Part shown: piece by piece, positions 8,606 through 18,033 of the stretch | How positions within the stretch are numbered: the stretch's first letter is position 1 | Layout: every line of letters begins with the position of its first letter | Origin: an uncultured Clostridia bacterium | GTDB lineage: Bacteria > Bacillota > Clostridia > Oscillospirales > Ruminococcaceae | NCBI GenBank assembly: GCA_947628655.1 | Contig: CANRAS010000013.1 | Coordinates: forward strand, 1 to 53,729 | Direction of reading: 5' to 3' | DNA length: 53,729 nt | Notes under the pieces: generated by a model | Told to the model about the DNA's origin: nothing | The model's input: only the letters and a program-made list of their open reading frames with translations | The model's database searches: none | Translations under genes and position numbers: made by a program

Positions 8606-9816
8606 TTTGTAAGCCCCAGCGCGGGAATGCTCGTGTCCTCCGCAAACGAGATTACATTGAACATAAACAGCACCTGCGAATAATTCTCGAAATCTATAAC
8701 GGCGTTTAAATCCGTGTGGATATAGCGCATATCGACCATTGTTATCTTGCTGTAGTGTTTCGACAAAAACGGCACAAGCGCGTGCGCGTAGCTGTCCTTT
8801 ACGATAAGGAGCGTTTTGCCGTTGTCAACGTTCGTGTCTATAGTCACTATCGGCGCATTGCTCCCCGTAAAGCTCGAATACTTGTCCTTTTCGTCAAGGT
8901 ATTCGCGCATATACAGGCTGTCGTATTCCGTAACGTCCGTGCCGTCTATTCGCGTGAGTTTCACGGCGGGTTCGTTTTTCGCAAGTGTGAAATATTCTAT
9001 GCTGTCGGGGGCGATTTTGTCGTCGAGCGTTCGGCTGTAGAGCGTTCCTCTGAAATCACTGCTCACGGTTTCTATGTTGAAATCCTTATAGCCGTACGCC
9101 GCATACCCTAGGCTGTTCGCCGCCGACTGATACGCGCGGTATGCGCCGTAACTCGTCCAATGGTGGTCGGTGCGGTAGTAGATGTACTCGTCGGCACTTC
9201 CCGCGAGAAAACTGTAGCAGTCGATTGTGTTCACGTTTTGGAGTTTTTTATAACATTCGTCAATAAACGACTTCTCCGACGCCAAGCCCTCGTAGGACGG
9301 TATTTTGTTCATACAGAACTCCTGCGCCGTCGGGGTGAGCATCATATACATCTGCTTTTCGGGGAAACGCTCCGCGAACGCGTTTATCGCGTTCAGCGAA
9401 TTATCGACGGTCTGTCTGTCGTAGGTCTTGAACGTCTGTATCATTCTGCCGTCGAACGTATAAACGCCGTTTATCTCCTGCTTGCCCGACAGTCTTTGGA
9501 TATTATTCGAGAACTTTACCCAGCTTTCGCGCCCCGCGAGGTGGTCGGACAGGTACGTTTCAAAATCGTCCTTGAACGCGTTGCCCGTGCGGTCGTTTAA
9601 GTACTTCCACTTGACCGAACCGAAAACATCGGCGAGATTTTTCGCGCTGTCGAGTTTCGCCGTGTTGACAAGCGTAGGGAACGAGGCTAATGTTCTGTTT
9701 TCGTTCTCGCTCTTGTCTTTTTTCGGAAGAACGACCGTCGCGAGAGAAGTTCCGCACAAAACGAGCGCAAATAATATTATCATCAGCTTGTGCGGGGTGA
9801 ATTTAAATTCTTTCAA
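8602..9816 (-). CDS. DHHW/AlgJ-like exported protein
   Basis: About 404 residues with one N-terminal membrane anchor (LMIILFALVLCGTSLATVVL) and the YRTDHHWTSYGAY motif that defines the DHHW/AlgX-AlgJ-like SGNH-type fold. Such proteins pair with MBOAT acyltransferases to acetylate an exopolysaccharide or wall polymer, and an MBOAT gene ends 13 nt upstream. A likely second catalytic segment is LLIVKDSYAHALVPF. It overlaps rluA by 4 nt. The polymer acetylated is unknown. Confidence 0.85.
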   Translation of the reverse strand: MKEFKFTPHKLMIILFALVLCGTSLATVVLPKKDKSENENRTLASFPTLVNTAKLDSAKNLADVFGSVKWKYLNDRTGNAFKDDFETYLSDHLAGRESWVKFSNNIQRLSGKQEINGVYTFDGRMIQTFKTYDRQTVDNSLNAINAFAERFPEKQMYMMLTPTAQEFCMNKIPSYEGLASEKSFIDECYKKLQNVNTIDCYSFLAGSADEYIYYRTDHHWTSYGAYRAYQSAANSLGYAAYGYKDFNIETVSSDFRGTLYSRTLDDKIAPDSIEYFTLAKNEPAVKLTRIDGTDVTEYDSLYMREYLDEKDKYSSFTGSNAPIVTIDTNVDNGKTLLIVKDSYAHALVPFLSKHYSKITMVDMRYIHTDLNAVIDFENYSQVLFMFNVISFAEDTSIPALGLTK

Positions 9817-9829
9817 CGCCTGTCCTCCT

Positions 9830-11311
9830 TTAGAAATTAAAATACAAGAACGGGTGATAGCTTGACGTGGTTATAAACGCTATGCTTACTACAAGCACCG
9901 CCGTTTGTATCACGGGGTAGCCGTAAAGCGTCCATTTCGGCGCTTTTTCCTTGATAAATCCGCACAAACGCCGTATTACGTCTGAACTTCCCAAAATAGC
10001 GAGCGCGAAGATCGTGCCGTAGTTTACAACGGCATTCGCGGTGAAATTGTCGGCAAACACGCCGTTCGCGCCGAACATCGCGCCGATATAGCCGAATATC
10101 CGTGAGAAAACCTCGCCGAAATCGACCGTTCCCGCGGGTACTATGTCGAACATCACCCAGCCTAAGACTACCAAGACGAATGTGTAAAGCCAGCTGAAAA
10201 ACGCGGGGATTTTTTCGAGGAACTTTCCGAGGAACAGCTTTTCGAGGACTATCAAAACGCCGAAATACGCGCCCCATATCATAAAGTTCCACGACGCGCC
10301 GTGCCAAATTCCCGTAATCGTCCACACGATAAGCAGATTTATCACCGTGCGCGGAAGTCCTTTTCTCGAACCGCCAAGCGGGAAATAGACATAGGACTTG
10401 AACCAACCGCCTAAAGTCATATGCCAGCGGCGCCAAAATTCGCTTATGCTTTTGGACATATACGGGTAGTTGAAGTTTTCGGGGAAATTAAATCCCATCA
10501 TCTTCCCCAAACCGATAGCCATATCGGAATAACCCGAAAAATCGAAGTAGATTTGAAATGTAAACGCGAGTATGCCGAGCCATGCGGTCGAAACCGACAG
10601 CGCGGACGGGTCTAATGCCTTTACGCTGTCCCATAGCGCACCAATGTTGTCCGCTATCAGCACTTTCTTTCCCAAGCCCGTTATAAAGCGCGAAATGCCT
10701 TCGCCTACCATCGGTTCTGTTATCGCGCGTTCGTCAAGTTCGTTTTGAACGTCCTCGTAGCGGACGATAGGACCTGCGACGATTTGCGGGAACAGCGTTA
10801 CGAACGCCATAAAGTTCACCGCGCTTTTCTGGACGCGGATTTTTCGGCGGTAGAGGTCGATAGTGTAACTCATCGACTGGAATGTGAAGAAACTTATTCC
10901 TATCGGCATAGGCAGGCGGTCGATTTTGCCCGTGAACTTCTCGAAAATCGCGTTATACAAACTTACAAACGGGTTTGCTATCCCCGTGCCGAACCAGCCG
11001 TTTATCGAATTTATCAGAAAATCCGAATACTTGAATATTCCGAGCAAACTCAGGTTCATTATAATAGAAACGAGCAGGCACGCGCGGCGCGCTTTCGGCT
11101 TGTCGTCGTATTTATCCATTATTCTGCCCGCCGTGTAGTCAATGAACGTGCTGAGTATCATCACAAGCACATAAAGCGGCTCTCCCCATGAATAAAAGAG
11201 AAGTCCGCTTATCAGAATAACGATATTCTTACCCTTTTTCGGCACAATATAGTATAGTATCAGTATTATAGGCAAAAACGCTAACATAAACGTAAGTCCC
11301 GAAAATACCAT
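9830..11311 (-). CDS. MBOAT O-acyltransferase (AlgI/DltB-like)
   Basis: Polytopic membrane protein of 493 residues with the MBOAT signature and presumed catalytic His in GIWHGASWNFMIWG, preceded by the AlgI-like YPYMSKSISEFWRRWHMTLG block. It moves acyl groups across the membrane to an acceptor handled by the adjacent DHHW protein. Its ATG overlaps the stop of the preceding TOPRIM gene by one base (TAATG). A D-alanylation role is less likely because no dltA or dltC is seen. Confidence 0.9.
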   Translation of the reverse strand: MVFSGLTFMLAFLPIILILYYIVPKKGKNIVILISGLLFYSWGEPLYVLVMILSTFIDYTAGRIMDKYDDKPKARRACLLVSIIMNLSLLGIFKYSDFLINSINGWFGTGIANPFVSLYNAIFEKFTGKIDRLPMPIGISFFTFQSMSYTIDLYRRKIRVQKSAVNFMAFVTLFPQIVAGPIVRYEDVQNELDERAITEPMVGEGISRFITGLGKKVLIADNIGALWDSVKALDPSALSVSTAWLGILAFTFQIYFDFSGYSDMAIGLGKMMGFNFPENFNYPYMSKSISEFWRRWHMTLGGWFKSYVYFPLGGSRKGLPRTVINLLIVWTITGIWHGASWNFMIWGAYFGVLIVLEKLFLGKFLEKIPAFFSWLYTFVLVVLGWVMFDIVPAGTVDFGEVFSRIFGYIGAMFGANGVFADNFTANAVVNYGTIFALAILGSSDVIRRLCGFIKEKAPKWTLYGYPVIQTAVLVVSIAFITTSSYHPFLYFNF

Positions 11312-11886
11312 TATTTCACTTCCTCTAAAAAACGTTCTTTCGTGTAACGGACGTTCAGAATTTCTAAGAGCATATTCGCCGAAAGACGGCGGGGCAAACC
11401 CAGCTTTGCTTGAAGAACCGCGCGTTTCTGCGCGGAATTATCCGCGCCGACAAGCCCTAAATCAAACAAATCTGCTTTCGTTATCGGGTCGGATTTCTCC
11501 TGCGATTTCTCCGCTGTAACGCCCGCTTTGCTGAATGCATCTAAAAGTATCTCGTCGGAAATGCCCTCGACGCCCAAAAGCCCCTCTTTTGACGGTGCTT
11601 GCTTTCGGCGCTCCTTGCCCGCGATGTCGGGGATATAAACGTGCGTGACATCTCCCCCGCGCGCTAAATCTTTTATCTTGTTTCGTATCTGAAAACCCGC
11701 GCTGTCGCTGTCGGTTAAAATCACAATGCCCACGGTATCCGCGAGCGTTTTTATAAGCGCGGCGGTTTCCTTGTCGCGATATACCGAAAACCCGTGAACC
11801 GGGATTATAAGCGCGTCTATGATGTTGGAAAGCCGAATTTTATCGTACTTCCCCTCGACTATGACCGCCTGCTTTATCTTTATCAT
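11311..11886 (-). CDS. TOPRIM nuclease, RNase M5-like (DUF4093)
   Basis: TOPRIM domain with the conserved Glu in VIVEGKYDKI and the acidic motif LTDSDSAG, then the extended C-terminal region (LGLPRRLSANMLLEILN) typical of the RnmV/DUF4093 group. RNase M5 trims 5S rRNA precursors; this member may do the same or be a primase-related protein. About 191 residues is normal. It lies 3 nt after holA and overlaps the MBOAT gene. Confidence 0.8.
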   Translation of the reverse strand: MIKIKQAVIVEGKYDKIRLSNIIDALIIPVHGFSVYRDKETAALIKTLADTVGIVILTDSDSAGFQIRNKIKDLARGGDVTHVYIPDIAGKERRKQAPSKEGLLGVEGISDEILLDAFSKAGVTAEKSQEKSDPITKADLFDLGLVGADNSAQKRAVLQAKLGLPRRLSANMLLEILNVRYTKERFLEEVK

Positions 11887-11889
11887 AAG

Positions 11890-12975
11890 CTATCGCCCCA
11901 TTGCGCTGATTTCAACTACAGCCCGCTCTATAATAAGCTGTTTATCTTCCTTTGAAGAGTTCATCAGCTTATTTGCACGGTAAAGCACCTCAAGACAACC
12001 GCCGAGGTATTCTTTCGAGCGGTATTTGACCGTCTGGTATGCGTTTTTCATAACGAACGCTCTGCGCCCGTAGTTAAACGCGTTTGCGGTATCGACAGCG
12101 GATTTCTTCGCTTCAGCGCCGAGTTTAGCGCGGTATAAATCCACAAAATGCCCCGAAAGCGTCGCCATTATAATCACAGGCTCAACGCGCTTTGCGAACA
12201 GCGCGCCGAGAATTTCCAGCGCGTTCCCTACTCTGCCTGCTATCAGTTCATCGGCGAGCTTATAAATGTTTATCTCAATGCGTTTCGGCACAAGCGCGTC
12301 GATGTCGGCGGCGGTGATTTCACCGCTTTGTCGGTATTCGCACAGCTTTTCGATTTCCGTCTGGAGAAGTGACAGCGAACCGCCTACGCAGTCGGCAAGG
12401 TACGCGGCGTTTTCTTCGGACAGCGTACAGCCCGCGCGGGAGCATTTCGTTATCGCCATACCCATAAGTTTCGGCGCGGGGAGTTTTTGGAGTTCGCACA
12501 CCACACCGAATTTATCGGCGGTTTCCAGAAGTTTTTTCATCTTCGCCTTGTCGATTTTTTCCTTAAAGCGTTTCGGGTCGTCCTCCGTGTTCTCGCGCGT
12601 GATTATCACTGCGCTTGTTTCGGGAATATCCGAAAACATCGCGAGGTAATCGGAAAATTCGTCCTTTGAGAGCATATCGGGGTCGAAATTTTTAAGCAGA
12701 ATACACTTGCGTTCCGAAAAGAACGGCATACTTAAAACGACGTCCGAAAGTTCTTCAACGCTCGGCGGGCGGTCGCCTCGCGAGGTTTCGTCCGCTCCCG
12801 GCACGAGCGAATATTTAACAAAATTCATCTCGCGAGCGTCCTGAGGAACAGCGAGGTTAATTATCCTGTCGGTATATGTGCGGATAAGAAAATCCTCCTC
12901 GCCGTAAAGAACATATATCCGCGCGAGTTTCCCCGCCTTTAAATCCGCGTTTAGCTGATATTCCGATAGTTTCAT
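11890..12975 (-). CDS. holA: DNA polymerase III subunit delta
   Basis: Clamp-loader delta subunit that opens the sliding clamp. Markers are the IYVLYGEEDFLI start, the SMPFFSERKCILLKNFD segment and the DLYRAKLGA and LLQTEIEKLCEY regions. 361 residues is within the family range. Its ATG overlaps the HIT gene stop by four bases (ATGA), and the TOPRIM gene begins 3 nt after its stop. Confidence 0.92.
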   Translation of the reverse strand: MKLSEYQLNADLKAGKLARIYVLYGEEDFLIRTYTDRIINLAVPQDAREMNFVKYSLVPGADETSRGDRPPSVEELSDVVLSMPFFSERKCILLKNFDPDMLSKDEFSDYLAMFSDIPETSAVIITRENTEDDPKRFKEKIDKAKMKKLLETADKFGVVCELQKLPAPKLMGMAITKCSRAGCTLSEENAAYLADCVGGSLSLLQTEIEKLCEYRQSGEITAADIDALVPKRIEINIYKLADELIAGRVGNALEILGALFAKRVEPVIIMATLSGHFVDLYRAKLGAEAKKSAVDTANAFNYGRRAFVMKNAYQTVKYRSKEYLGGCLEVLYRANKLMNSSKEDKQLIIERAVVEISAMGR

Positions 12976-13310
12976 ACCATATCTTCGGAGAGCTGTTTTC
13001 CGCCCAATATGTGGAAATGCAGGTGGCGGACGCTCTGACAGCCGTGCTGTCCTACGTTGGACACAACGCGGTAGCCGTCTTTTAAGCCCTCGCTTTTCGC
13101 TATCTCGGCTATTTTCGTGAAGATGTGGGAAATTACCGCGCAGTTTTCAGCGTTTACCTCGTCCGCACCGCCGATGTGCTGTTTCGGGATTACGAGTATA
13201 TGCACGGGCGCTTTCGGCGCAATATCGCGAAACGCGAGTATCTTATCATCTTCATAAACCTTTGTTGACGGGATTTCCCCCGCGATTATCCTACAGAACA
13301 AACAATCCAT
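12972..13310 (-). CDS. HIT-family nucleotide hydrolase/transferase
   Basis: Small HINT-like protein (112 residues). It opens with the metal-binding CLFCRIIAGEIPS and ends with the histidine triad HLHFHILGG. Members cleave nucleoside phosphoramidates or dinucleoside polyphosphates such as acyl-AMP by-products, which suits a place next to alaS. Start chosen at ATG 13310 after GGAGG; an in-frame TTG at 13322 overlaps the ribosome binding site. Confidence 0.93.
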   Translation of the reverse strand: MDCLFCRIIAGEIPSTKVYEDDKILAFRDIAPKAPVHILVIPKQHIGGADEVNAENCAVISHIFTKIAEIAKSEGLKDGYRVVSNVGQHGCQSVRHLHFHILGGKQLSEDMV

Positions 13311-13329
13311 ATTAACCTCCAAAACGTTA

Positions 13330-14619
13330 TTAAAGCACCGCCGAAAACGGGCTGTTCGGGTCGTTTATCGGCATCTTGGCGCCGTCAAAATCAAGCGTAA
13401 AATTACGGCAGATCTCGCTTGCCTTAAAATTTCTAATCGTCAGCGTATCATCAGCGCCGACTATTTTAACCTGCACATCGTTTTCAAAGTTCTTGACTTC
13501 TACCGCCGAAACGCTTATCATATCGGGAGTAAGCCCGTCAAAGCGAATGGTGTTTTCGCCGTCAAGGTCGGTGATTATATCGTTTCCGCTGTCCTTGGCG
13601 AAAACATAGGTATCGTTTCCCGCGTTGCCTTGCAGGCAGTCGTTTCCCGCCCCGCCGTCAAGCGTATCATCGCCGTCGCCCCCTAAGAGCCAGTCGTTGC
13701 CCGCACCGCCGTTCAGGGTATCCGCACTGCCTTGCCCGAACAGCATATCAAGCCCGTCCGTTCCCGTGAGTTCTTCTGCGCCGTCCGTACCGCGTTCTGC
13801 GCCGTAGGCGGTTTCATCAATGATTTCAAGAACGCTCCGTGCTTTGTCACGGTCGGAGGTGCTGTAATATTTCTCCTCGACAGCCGCGCGCAGGTCGCTT
13901 GTTATGCGAAAACTCTTGTCCGAATTTTTTTCGTAATTGCACAGCGCAAGACAGCAGTCGCGGAAAGTCTTTTCCGTTACTTCCCCGCCGAAACCGCCGT
14001 ACATTTTTTCAAAAAACAGCCCCGTATACGGCACAGTATTACCGCTCGCGTCCTTGTTGCCCTTGATATACGAGATTTCCTCGGACACGGAACTATGGAT
14101 AATCGCGAACGCGTAGCGCTCGGCGATGTTGCGGAACGCCTTTGAAAGAAATTCCGCCTGCTCCTCGGTTTCGGGCGGTTCTACATCGCTGTCCGTTCCC
14201 CAAAACGTGCGGACGACTTTTAATTCTTTCGCGCTGTAAAGGTCGCTCGTATCCTGGATTTCATCGGTCTTGCAGATTATAAGCAGGAGTTCTTCCGTGA
14301 GTTCAAAGCGCGTTTCCAAATCGTCCTCGGCTAAGATTTCATCGACGAGCGGTTTTGCCCTGCCCGTTTCATCTTCCGCGACAGCCTGAGGCAGGCGCTG
14401 GAGGAGAAATTCCCCGCTTGACGGGTCTTTCACTCCCCCTACGTCGGGAATACCGTCGGACATACTCCCGCAGCTTACATAGTAACTAAGCGAACTGTTG
14501 TATACGCGCTCGTAGAAATCCTCAGCGGAAATCTTGCTGTTGCTTTCCCCGCCGTCTTTTTTGCACGCGGTGAGCATAAGCACCGCCGTCAACATTACGA
14601 ATGATAAGAGTTTTTTCAT
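13330..14619 (-). CDS. Lipoprotein with RTX calcium-binding repeats
   Basis: 429 residues. A lipoprotein signal (MLTAC, Cys19) leads into an unrecognised helical region (about 25-280). Residues 286-339 form a compact run of RTX nonapeptides (LNGGAGNDWL, LDGGAGNDCL, LQGNAGNDTY), followed by the GNDIITDLDG and DTLTIRNF segments usual after such repeats. RTX repeats bind Ca2+ in beta-rolls and are commoner in proteobacterial exoproteins. It sits 9 nt after alaS and 19 nt before the HIT gene, inside an informational operon. Function unknown; a surface or adhesion role is an inference. Confidence 0.82.
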   Translation of the reverse strand: MKKLLSFVMLTAVLMLTACKKDGGESNSKISAEDFYERVYNSSLSYYVSCGSMSDGIPDVGGVKDPSSGEFLLQRLPQAVAEDETGRAKPLVDEILAEDDLETRFELTEELLLIICKTDEIQDTSDLYSAKELKVVRTFWGTDSDVEPPETEEQAEFLSKAFRNIAERYAFAIIHSSVSEEISYIKGNKDASGNTVPYTGLFFEKMYGGFGGEVTEKTFRDCCLALCNYEKNSDKSFRITSDLRAAVEEKYYSTSDRDKARSVLEIIDETAYGAERGTDGAEELTGTDGLDMLFGQGSADTLNGGAGNDWLLGGDGDDTLDGGAGNDCLQGNAGNDTYVFAKDSGNDIITDLDGENTIRFDGLTPDMISVSAVEVKNFENDVQVKIVGADDTLTIRNFKASEICRNFTLDFDGAKMPINDPNSPFSAVL

Positions 14620-14628
14620 AATCCTAAC

Positions 14629-17256
14629 TTATTTTACATACTTGGCGGTAATATCGTAAACCGCCTTTAACGCCTGTGGTATTTTTGACGCGTCGGGAAT
14701 ACCCGCCATAGCCTGGTCGGGCTTTCCGCCGCCCTTTCCGCCGACTGCCGCCGCCGTTTCGCGGACTATCGTTCCCGCGTTCGCGCCCTTTGCAATCGCG
14801 TTTTTGGAGCATTTGCAAAGGATATTCGACTTGCCGTCCGCTGTGCCTGCGAGAACCGCTATAAAGCAGTCGTATTTATCCGCGACAGCGTCGCCGACCT
14901 TGCGCAGTCCGTCCGCGCCCGTGCCGTCAAACGCCGCAGTTATCAGCTTTACGCCGTTTATTTCCTGTTCTTCGAGATTATCAAGCTGTGAATTTGCCGC
15001 CGCCTGCTGCATTGCCTCAAGTTTGCTTTCCTTTTCGCGGAGTTCCGTCATAACGCTTTCTGCTCTGCGTACAAGGTCGTTTGCGCTTTGGGCTTTAAGC
15101 GCGGCGCAGGTTTTATCAAGCGTTTCCTTATAATCATAGAGCATACCCATAACCGCCATACCCGTGACCGCTTGAATACGTCTTACTCCGCTTGCGACGG
15201 ACGTTTCAAAGCAAATCTTGAACAGTCCCGCCTGCGCGGAATTTTTAAGGTGAGTACCGCCGCAGAATTCCGTTGAATAATCGCCTACCGATACTACTCT
15301 TACTTCATCGCCGTATTTCTCTCCGAAAAGCGCCATTGCGCCTTTTTTGCGCGCCTGCTCTATAGGGAGAACTTCCGTCACGACGGGAACGCCCGCCATA
15401 ATAACGCTGTTTACATAATTCTCGACTTTTTGAAGTTCCTCGTCAGTCACCGCGCTGAAGTGGCTGAAGTCGAAACGGCATTGATACGGGTCTACATACG
15501 AACCGCACTGGTGAACGTGTTCGCCCAGAACCTTGCGCAGACCCGCCTGAAGAATATGACAGCAGGTGTGGTTGCGCTGTGTTGCCATACGAAGTTCGGC
15601 GTTTACTGCTGCCGTAACGTTCTCGCCCTGCTCGAAACCGCCTTTTGTGACTTTGCCCTTGCAGATGAACTGACCGCCGCCGAGTTTTTGCGTGTCCTCT
15701 ACTTCGATAACAGCGCCGTCTTTGGCGATAGTTCCCTTATCGCCGACTTGACCGCCCATTTCCGCATAGAACGGCGTTTTGTCGAGTACTATTCCGACTT
15801 CATCGCCTACGCCGCAGAACTCTGTTATATCGCCGTCTTTCGTTATCGCGAGGATTTTCGCGTCGGTCGACAGCGTATCATAGCCGACAAACTCCGTTGT
15901 GAACTTGTCGAGTTCTGTGTTCTTCGCGTTATCCCAGCCGCCGCCCAATTTCTTGTTCGCGCGGGCTGTGTCCTTTTGTATCTTCATACATTCGGCAAAT
16001 CCTTCCTCGTCTGCCGTAAGACCCTTTTCGGCGAGGATTTCCTTTGTGAGGTCAAGCGGAAAGCCGTATGTGTCGTGGAGTTTGAAAACATTCTCGCCCG
16101 AAAGCGTTGTCTTGCCGTTTTTCTGAAGTTCCTCTATCATCTCGTCAAGGATAGCGGAGCCGTTGTCTATCGTCTTTGCGAAACTCTCCTCTTCCGTCTG
16201 GATTACCTTTTTAATATACGCGCGGTTGTCGGCGAGTTCGGGATATGCAGACAGGTTTTCATCAATCACGGTATCGCAGACTTCATACAAAAACGGCTTG
16301 TGATAACCGAGCAGTCTGCCGTGACGTGCCGCTCTGCGGAGAAGTCTGCGCAGAACGTAACCTCTGCCCTCGTTTGACGGGAGTATTCCGTCGCCTGCCA
16401 TAAACGTCGTGGAGCGGATATGGTCGGTAATAACGCGGATAGATACGTCTTTTTTATCGTCGTCGTGATAATTTACGCCGACAATCGAGCAAATCCTGCC
16501 CATAATGTTCTTTACAGTATCGACTTCAAACAGGTTATCTACGCCCTGCATAACGCACGCTAAGCGCTCCAGACCCATTCCCGTGTCTATGTTCTTTGTC
16601 GCAAGCTGAGTGTAATTTCCGTTGCCGTCGTTGTCGAACTGTGTGAAAACGTTGTTCCATATCTCGATTATACGGTCGTTCTCCTCAGCCTCCTCAAACG
16701 AATTGAGCGGTCCGTACTTTTCGCCGCGGTCGAAGTGTATCTCGCTGCACGGTCCGCAGGGTCCGCTGCCGTGTTCCCAGAAGTTGTCCGCTTTGCCGAG
16801 TTTTATTATCCTGTCGCGCGGTACGCCGATTTCGTTTGCCCAAATGTCGCCCGCCTCGTCGTCCTGCTCGTAAATCGTCACCCAGAGCCTGTCCGCGGGG
16901 ATTTCAAGCACCTTTGTGAGGTACTCCCACGCCCACGCGATTGCCTCGTGCTTGAAATAATCGCCGAACGAAAAGTTGCCGAGCATTTCAAAATATGTGC
17001 CGTGGCGCGCCGTGTGACCTACGTTTTCAATATCGGGTGTTCTTATGCACTTCTGGCACGTCGTAACGCGGCGGCGCGGAGGTTCTTCTATTCCCTGAAA
17101 GTACTTTTTAAGCGGCGTCATACCCGCGTTTATCAGCAGAATGGAGTTATCGTCGGGCGGGGGTACGAGCGGAAAGCTGGACATTCTCAGGTGTCCTTTG
17201 CTCTCGAAAAACGACAGATAACTCTCGCGAAGTTCATTTAATCCCATCCACTTCAT
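14629..17256 (-). CDS. alaS: Alanine-tRNA ligase
   Basis: Charges tRNA-Ala. Class II core opens KWMGLNELRESYLSFFESKGH, with motif 2/3 features (CQKCIRTPDIENVGHTARH), a central editing domain with HTCCHILQAGLR and CGGTHL zinc/editing motifs, and a C-terminal DHHA1 region rich in Gly (GGKGGGKPDQAMAG). About 875 residues is normal. Start is ATG 17256, nine bases after AAAGGA; the in-frame GTG at 17274 overlaps that site. No T-box leader is seen: only about 40 nt separate it from the DUF4358 gene upstream. Confidence 0.97.
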   Translation of the reverse strand: MKWMGLNELRESYLSFFESKGHLRMSSFPLVPPPDDNSILLINAGMTPLKKYFQGIEEPPRRRVTTCQKCIRTPDIENVGHTARHGTYFEMLGNFSFGDYFKHEAIAWAWEYLTKVLEIPADRLWVTIYEQDDEAGDIWANEIGVPRDRIIKLGKADNFWEHGSGPCGPCSEIHFDRGEKYGPLNSFEEAEENDRIIEIWNNVFTQFDNDGNGNYTQLATKNIDTGMGLERLACVMQGVDNLFEVDTVKNIMGRICSIVGVNYHDDDKKDVSIRVITDHIRSTTFMAGDGILPSNEGRGYVLRRLLRRAARHGRLLGYHKPFLYEVCDTVIDENLSAYPELADNRAYIKKVIQTEEESFAKTIDNGSAILDEMIEELQKNGKTTLSGENVFKLHDTYGFPLDLTKEILAEKGLTADEEGFAECMKIQKDTARANKKLGGGWDNAKNTELDKFTTEFVGYDTLSTDAKILAITKDGDITEFCGVGDEVGIVLDKTPFYAEMGGQVGDKGTIAKDGAVIEVEDTQKLGGGQFICKGKVTKGGFEQGENVTAAVNAELRMATQRNHTCCHILQAGLRKVLGEHVHQCGSYVDPYQCRFDFSHFSAVTDEELQKVENYVNSVIMAGVPVVTEVLPIEQARKKGAMALFGEKYGDEVRVVSVGDYSTEFCGGTHLKNSAQAGLFKICFETSVASGVRRIQAVTGMAVMGMLYDYKETLDKTCAALKAQSANDLVRRAESVMTELREKESKLEAMQQAAANSQLDNLEEQEINGVKLITAAFDGTGADGLRKVGDAVADKYDCFIAVLAGTADGKSNILCKCSKNAIAKGANAGTIVRETAAAVGGKGGGKPDQAMAGIPDASKIPQALKAVYDITAKYVK

Positions 17257-17295
17257 GATTTTTTGTCCTTTCACATCAGAAATAAAAATCTTTTA

Positions 17296-17907
17296 TTATT
17301 TAACAGCGTCCTGTATTTTCGCGCCGTCTGTATTTACGATAACGTATAAATAACCGTCGTCGGTCTGACCCTTTACGGTACCCGCAACGCTTTCTTCAAA
17401 CGACGGATAAGCAAGGGCGTTCGGGTCGTTTTTGATATAGTCGTAATACGCGTCAACGGACTTTTGCGCGTCCTCCGTTTTCCCGTCGGCGGGCTTTGCG
17501 ACAACGACCTTGTAAAGGTTCGCGCTCATTGCCGTGGACGCTAAGCAGTATTCCTCGAAAACGGAAACGTCCAGATTAGGGTAGAGCCAGCTCAAAGTTT
17601 CCGCGTCTGTTTCCGTGCCGTTGTGCTGAAGTTCCATCATCGACCATTCGCCCGTGTTCAGTATCTCCATCATAATATCGCCCGCGCGGTTGTCGGGGTA
17701 TTCGTAGCCCGTCGTATCGCTTATGTCGAGCGCGGGTCTGCTGTCTATTGCGCTTGTCGTCGCGGAACTGCTTTCCGTCGCGGTGTTGCCGTTTGATGTG
17801 CTTGTCTGCGCGGAAGTGCCGTCCGACGCGGAGTTACCGCCGTTACTGCACGCGCAGAGCGTTACCGCTAATAATCCCGCTGTTAAAACAGATATTGCTT
17901 TTTTCAT
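17296..17907 (-). CDS. DUF4358-type lipoprotein
   Basis: 203 residues from ATG 17907. A lipoprotein signal ends at VTLCAC, followed by a Ser/Thr/Asn-rich linker (about 25-60) and a folded domain containing MMEILNTGEWSMMELQ and DAYYDYIKNDPNALAYPSFEESVAGTV, which resembles the DUF4358 family common in Clostridia. Function is unknown. It is the first gene of the alaS operon, about 50 nt after the predicted start of transcription. An in-frame TTG at 17919 is a weaker start. Confidence 0.78.
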   Translation of the reverse strand: MKKAISVLTAGLLAVTLCACSNGGNSASDGTSAQTSTSNGNTATESSSATTSAIDSRPALDISDTTGYEYPDNRAGDIMMEILNTGEWSMMELQHNGTETDAETLSWLYPNLDVSVFEEYCLASTAMSANLYKVVVAKPADGKTEDAQKSVDAYYDYIKNDPNALAYPSFEESVAGTVKGQTDDGYLYVIVNTDGAKIQDAVK

Positions 17908-17954
17908 AATAATTACCAAACCTTTCCAATCAATGCAAACTACTACATCTATAT

Positions 17955-17983
17955 ATTATAGCGCAATTTCAGCAACTTGTCAA
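17955..17983 (-). promoter_or_regulatory. Consensus promoter of the DUF4358-alaS-holA-rluA operon
   Basis: Minus strand TTGACA, exactly 17 bp, TATAAT. Nine genes follow in the same direction down to 7766 with gaps of at most about 40 nt and several 1-4 nt overlaps, so this probably drives a transcript of about 10 kb. Confidence 0.88.
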
Positions 17984-17989
17984 CCCCCA

Positions 17990-18024
17990 TTGCAAAAAAG
18001 AACCCGCGAAACCTGTCCGCGGGT
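17990..18024 (-). terminator. Intrinsic terminator after the papain-like gene
   Basis: On the minus strand CCCGCG and CGCGGG pair around a 9-nt loop and are followed by TTCTTTTTTGC. It lies just after the stop of the upstream gene (18034) and just before the alaS operon promoter. Confidence 0.85.
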
Positions 18025-18033
18025 GTTATCCTC

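Noticed and set aside
17257-17295. T-box leader upstream of alaS
   Set aside because: Only about 40 nt separate alaS from the upstream gene, and no T-box sequence is present.
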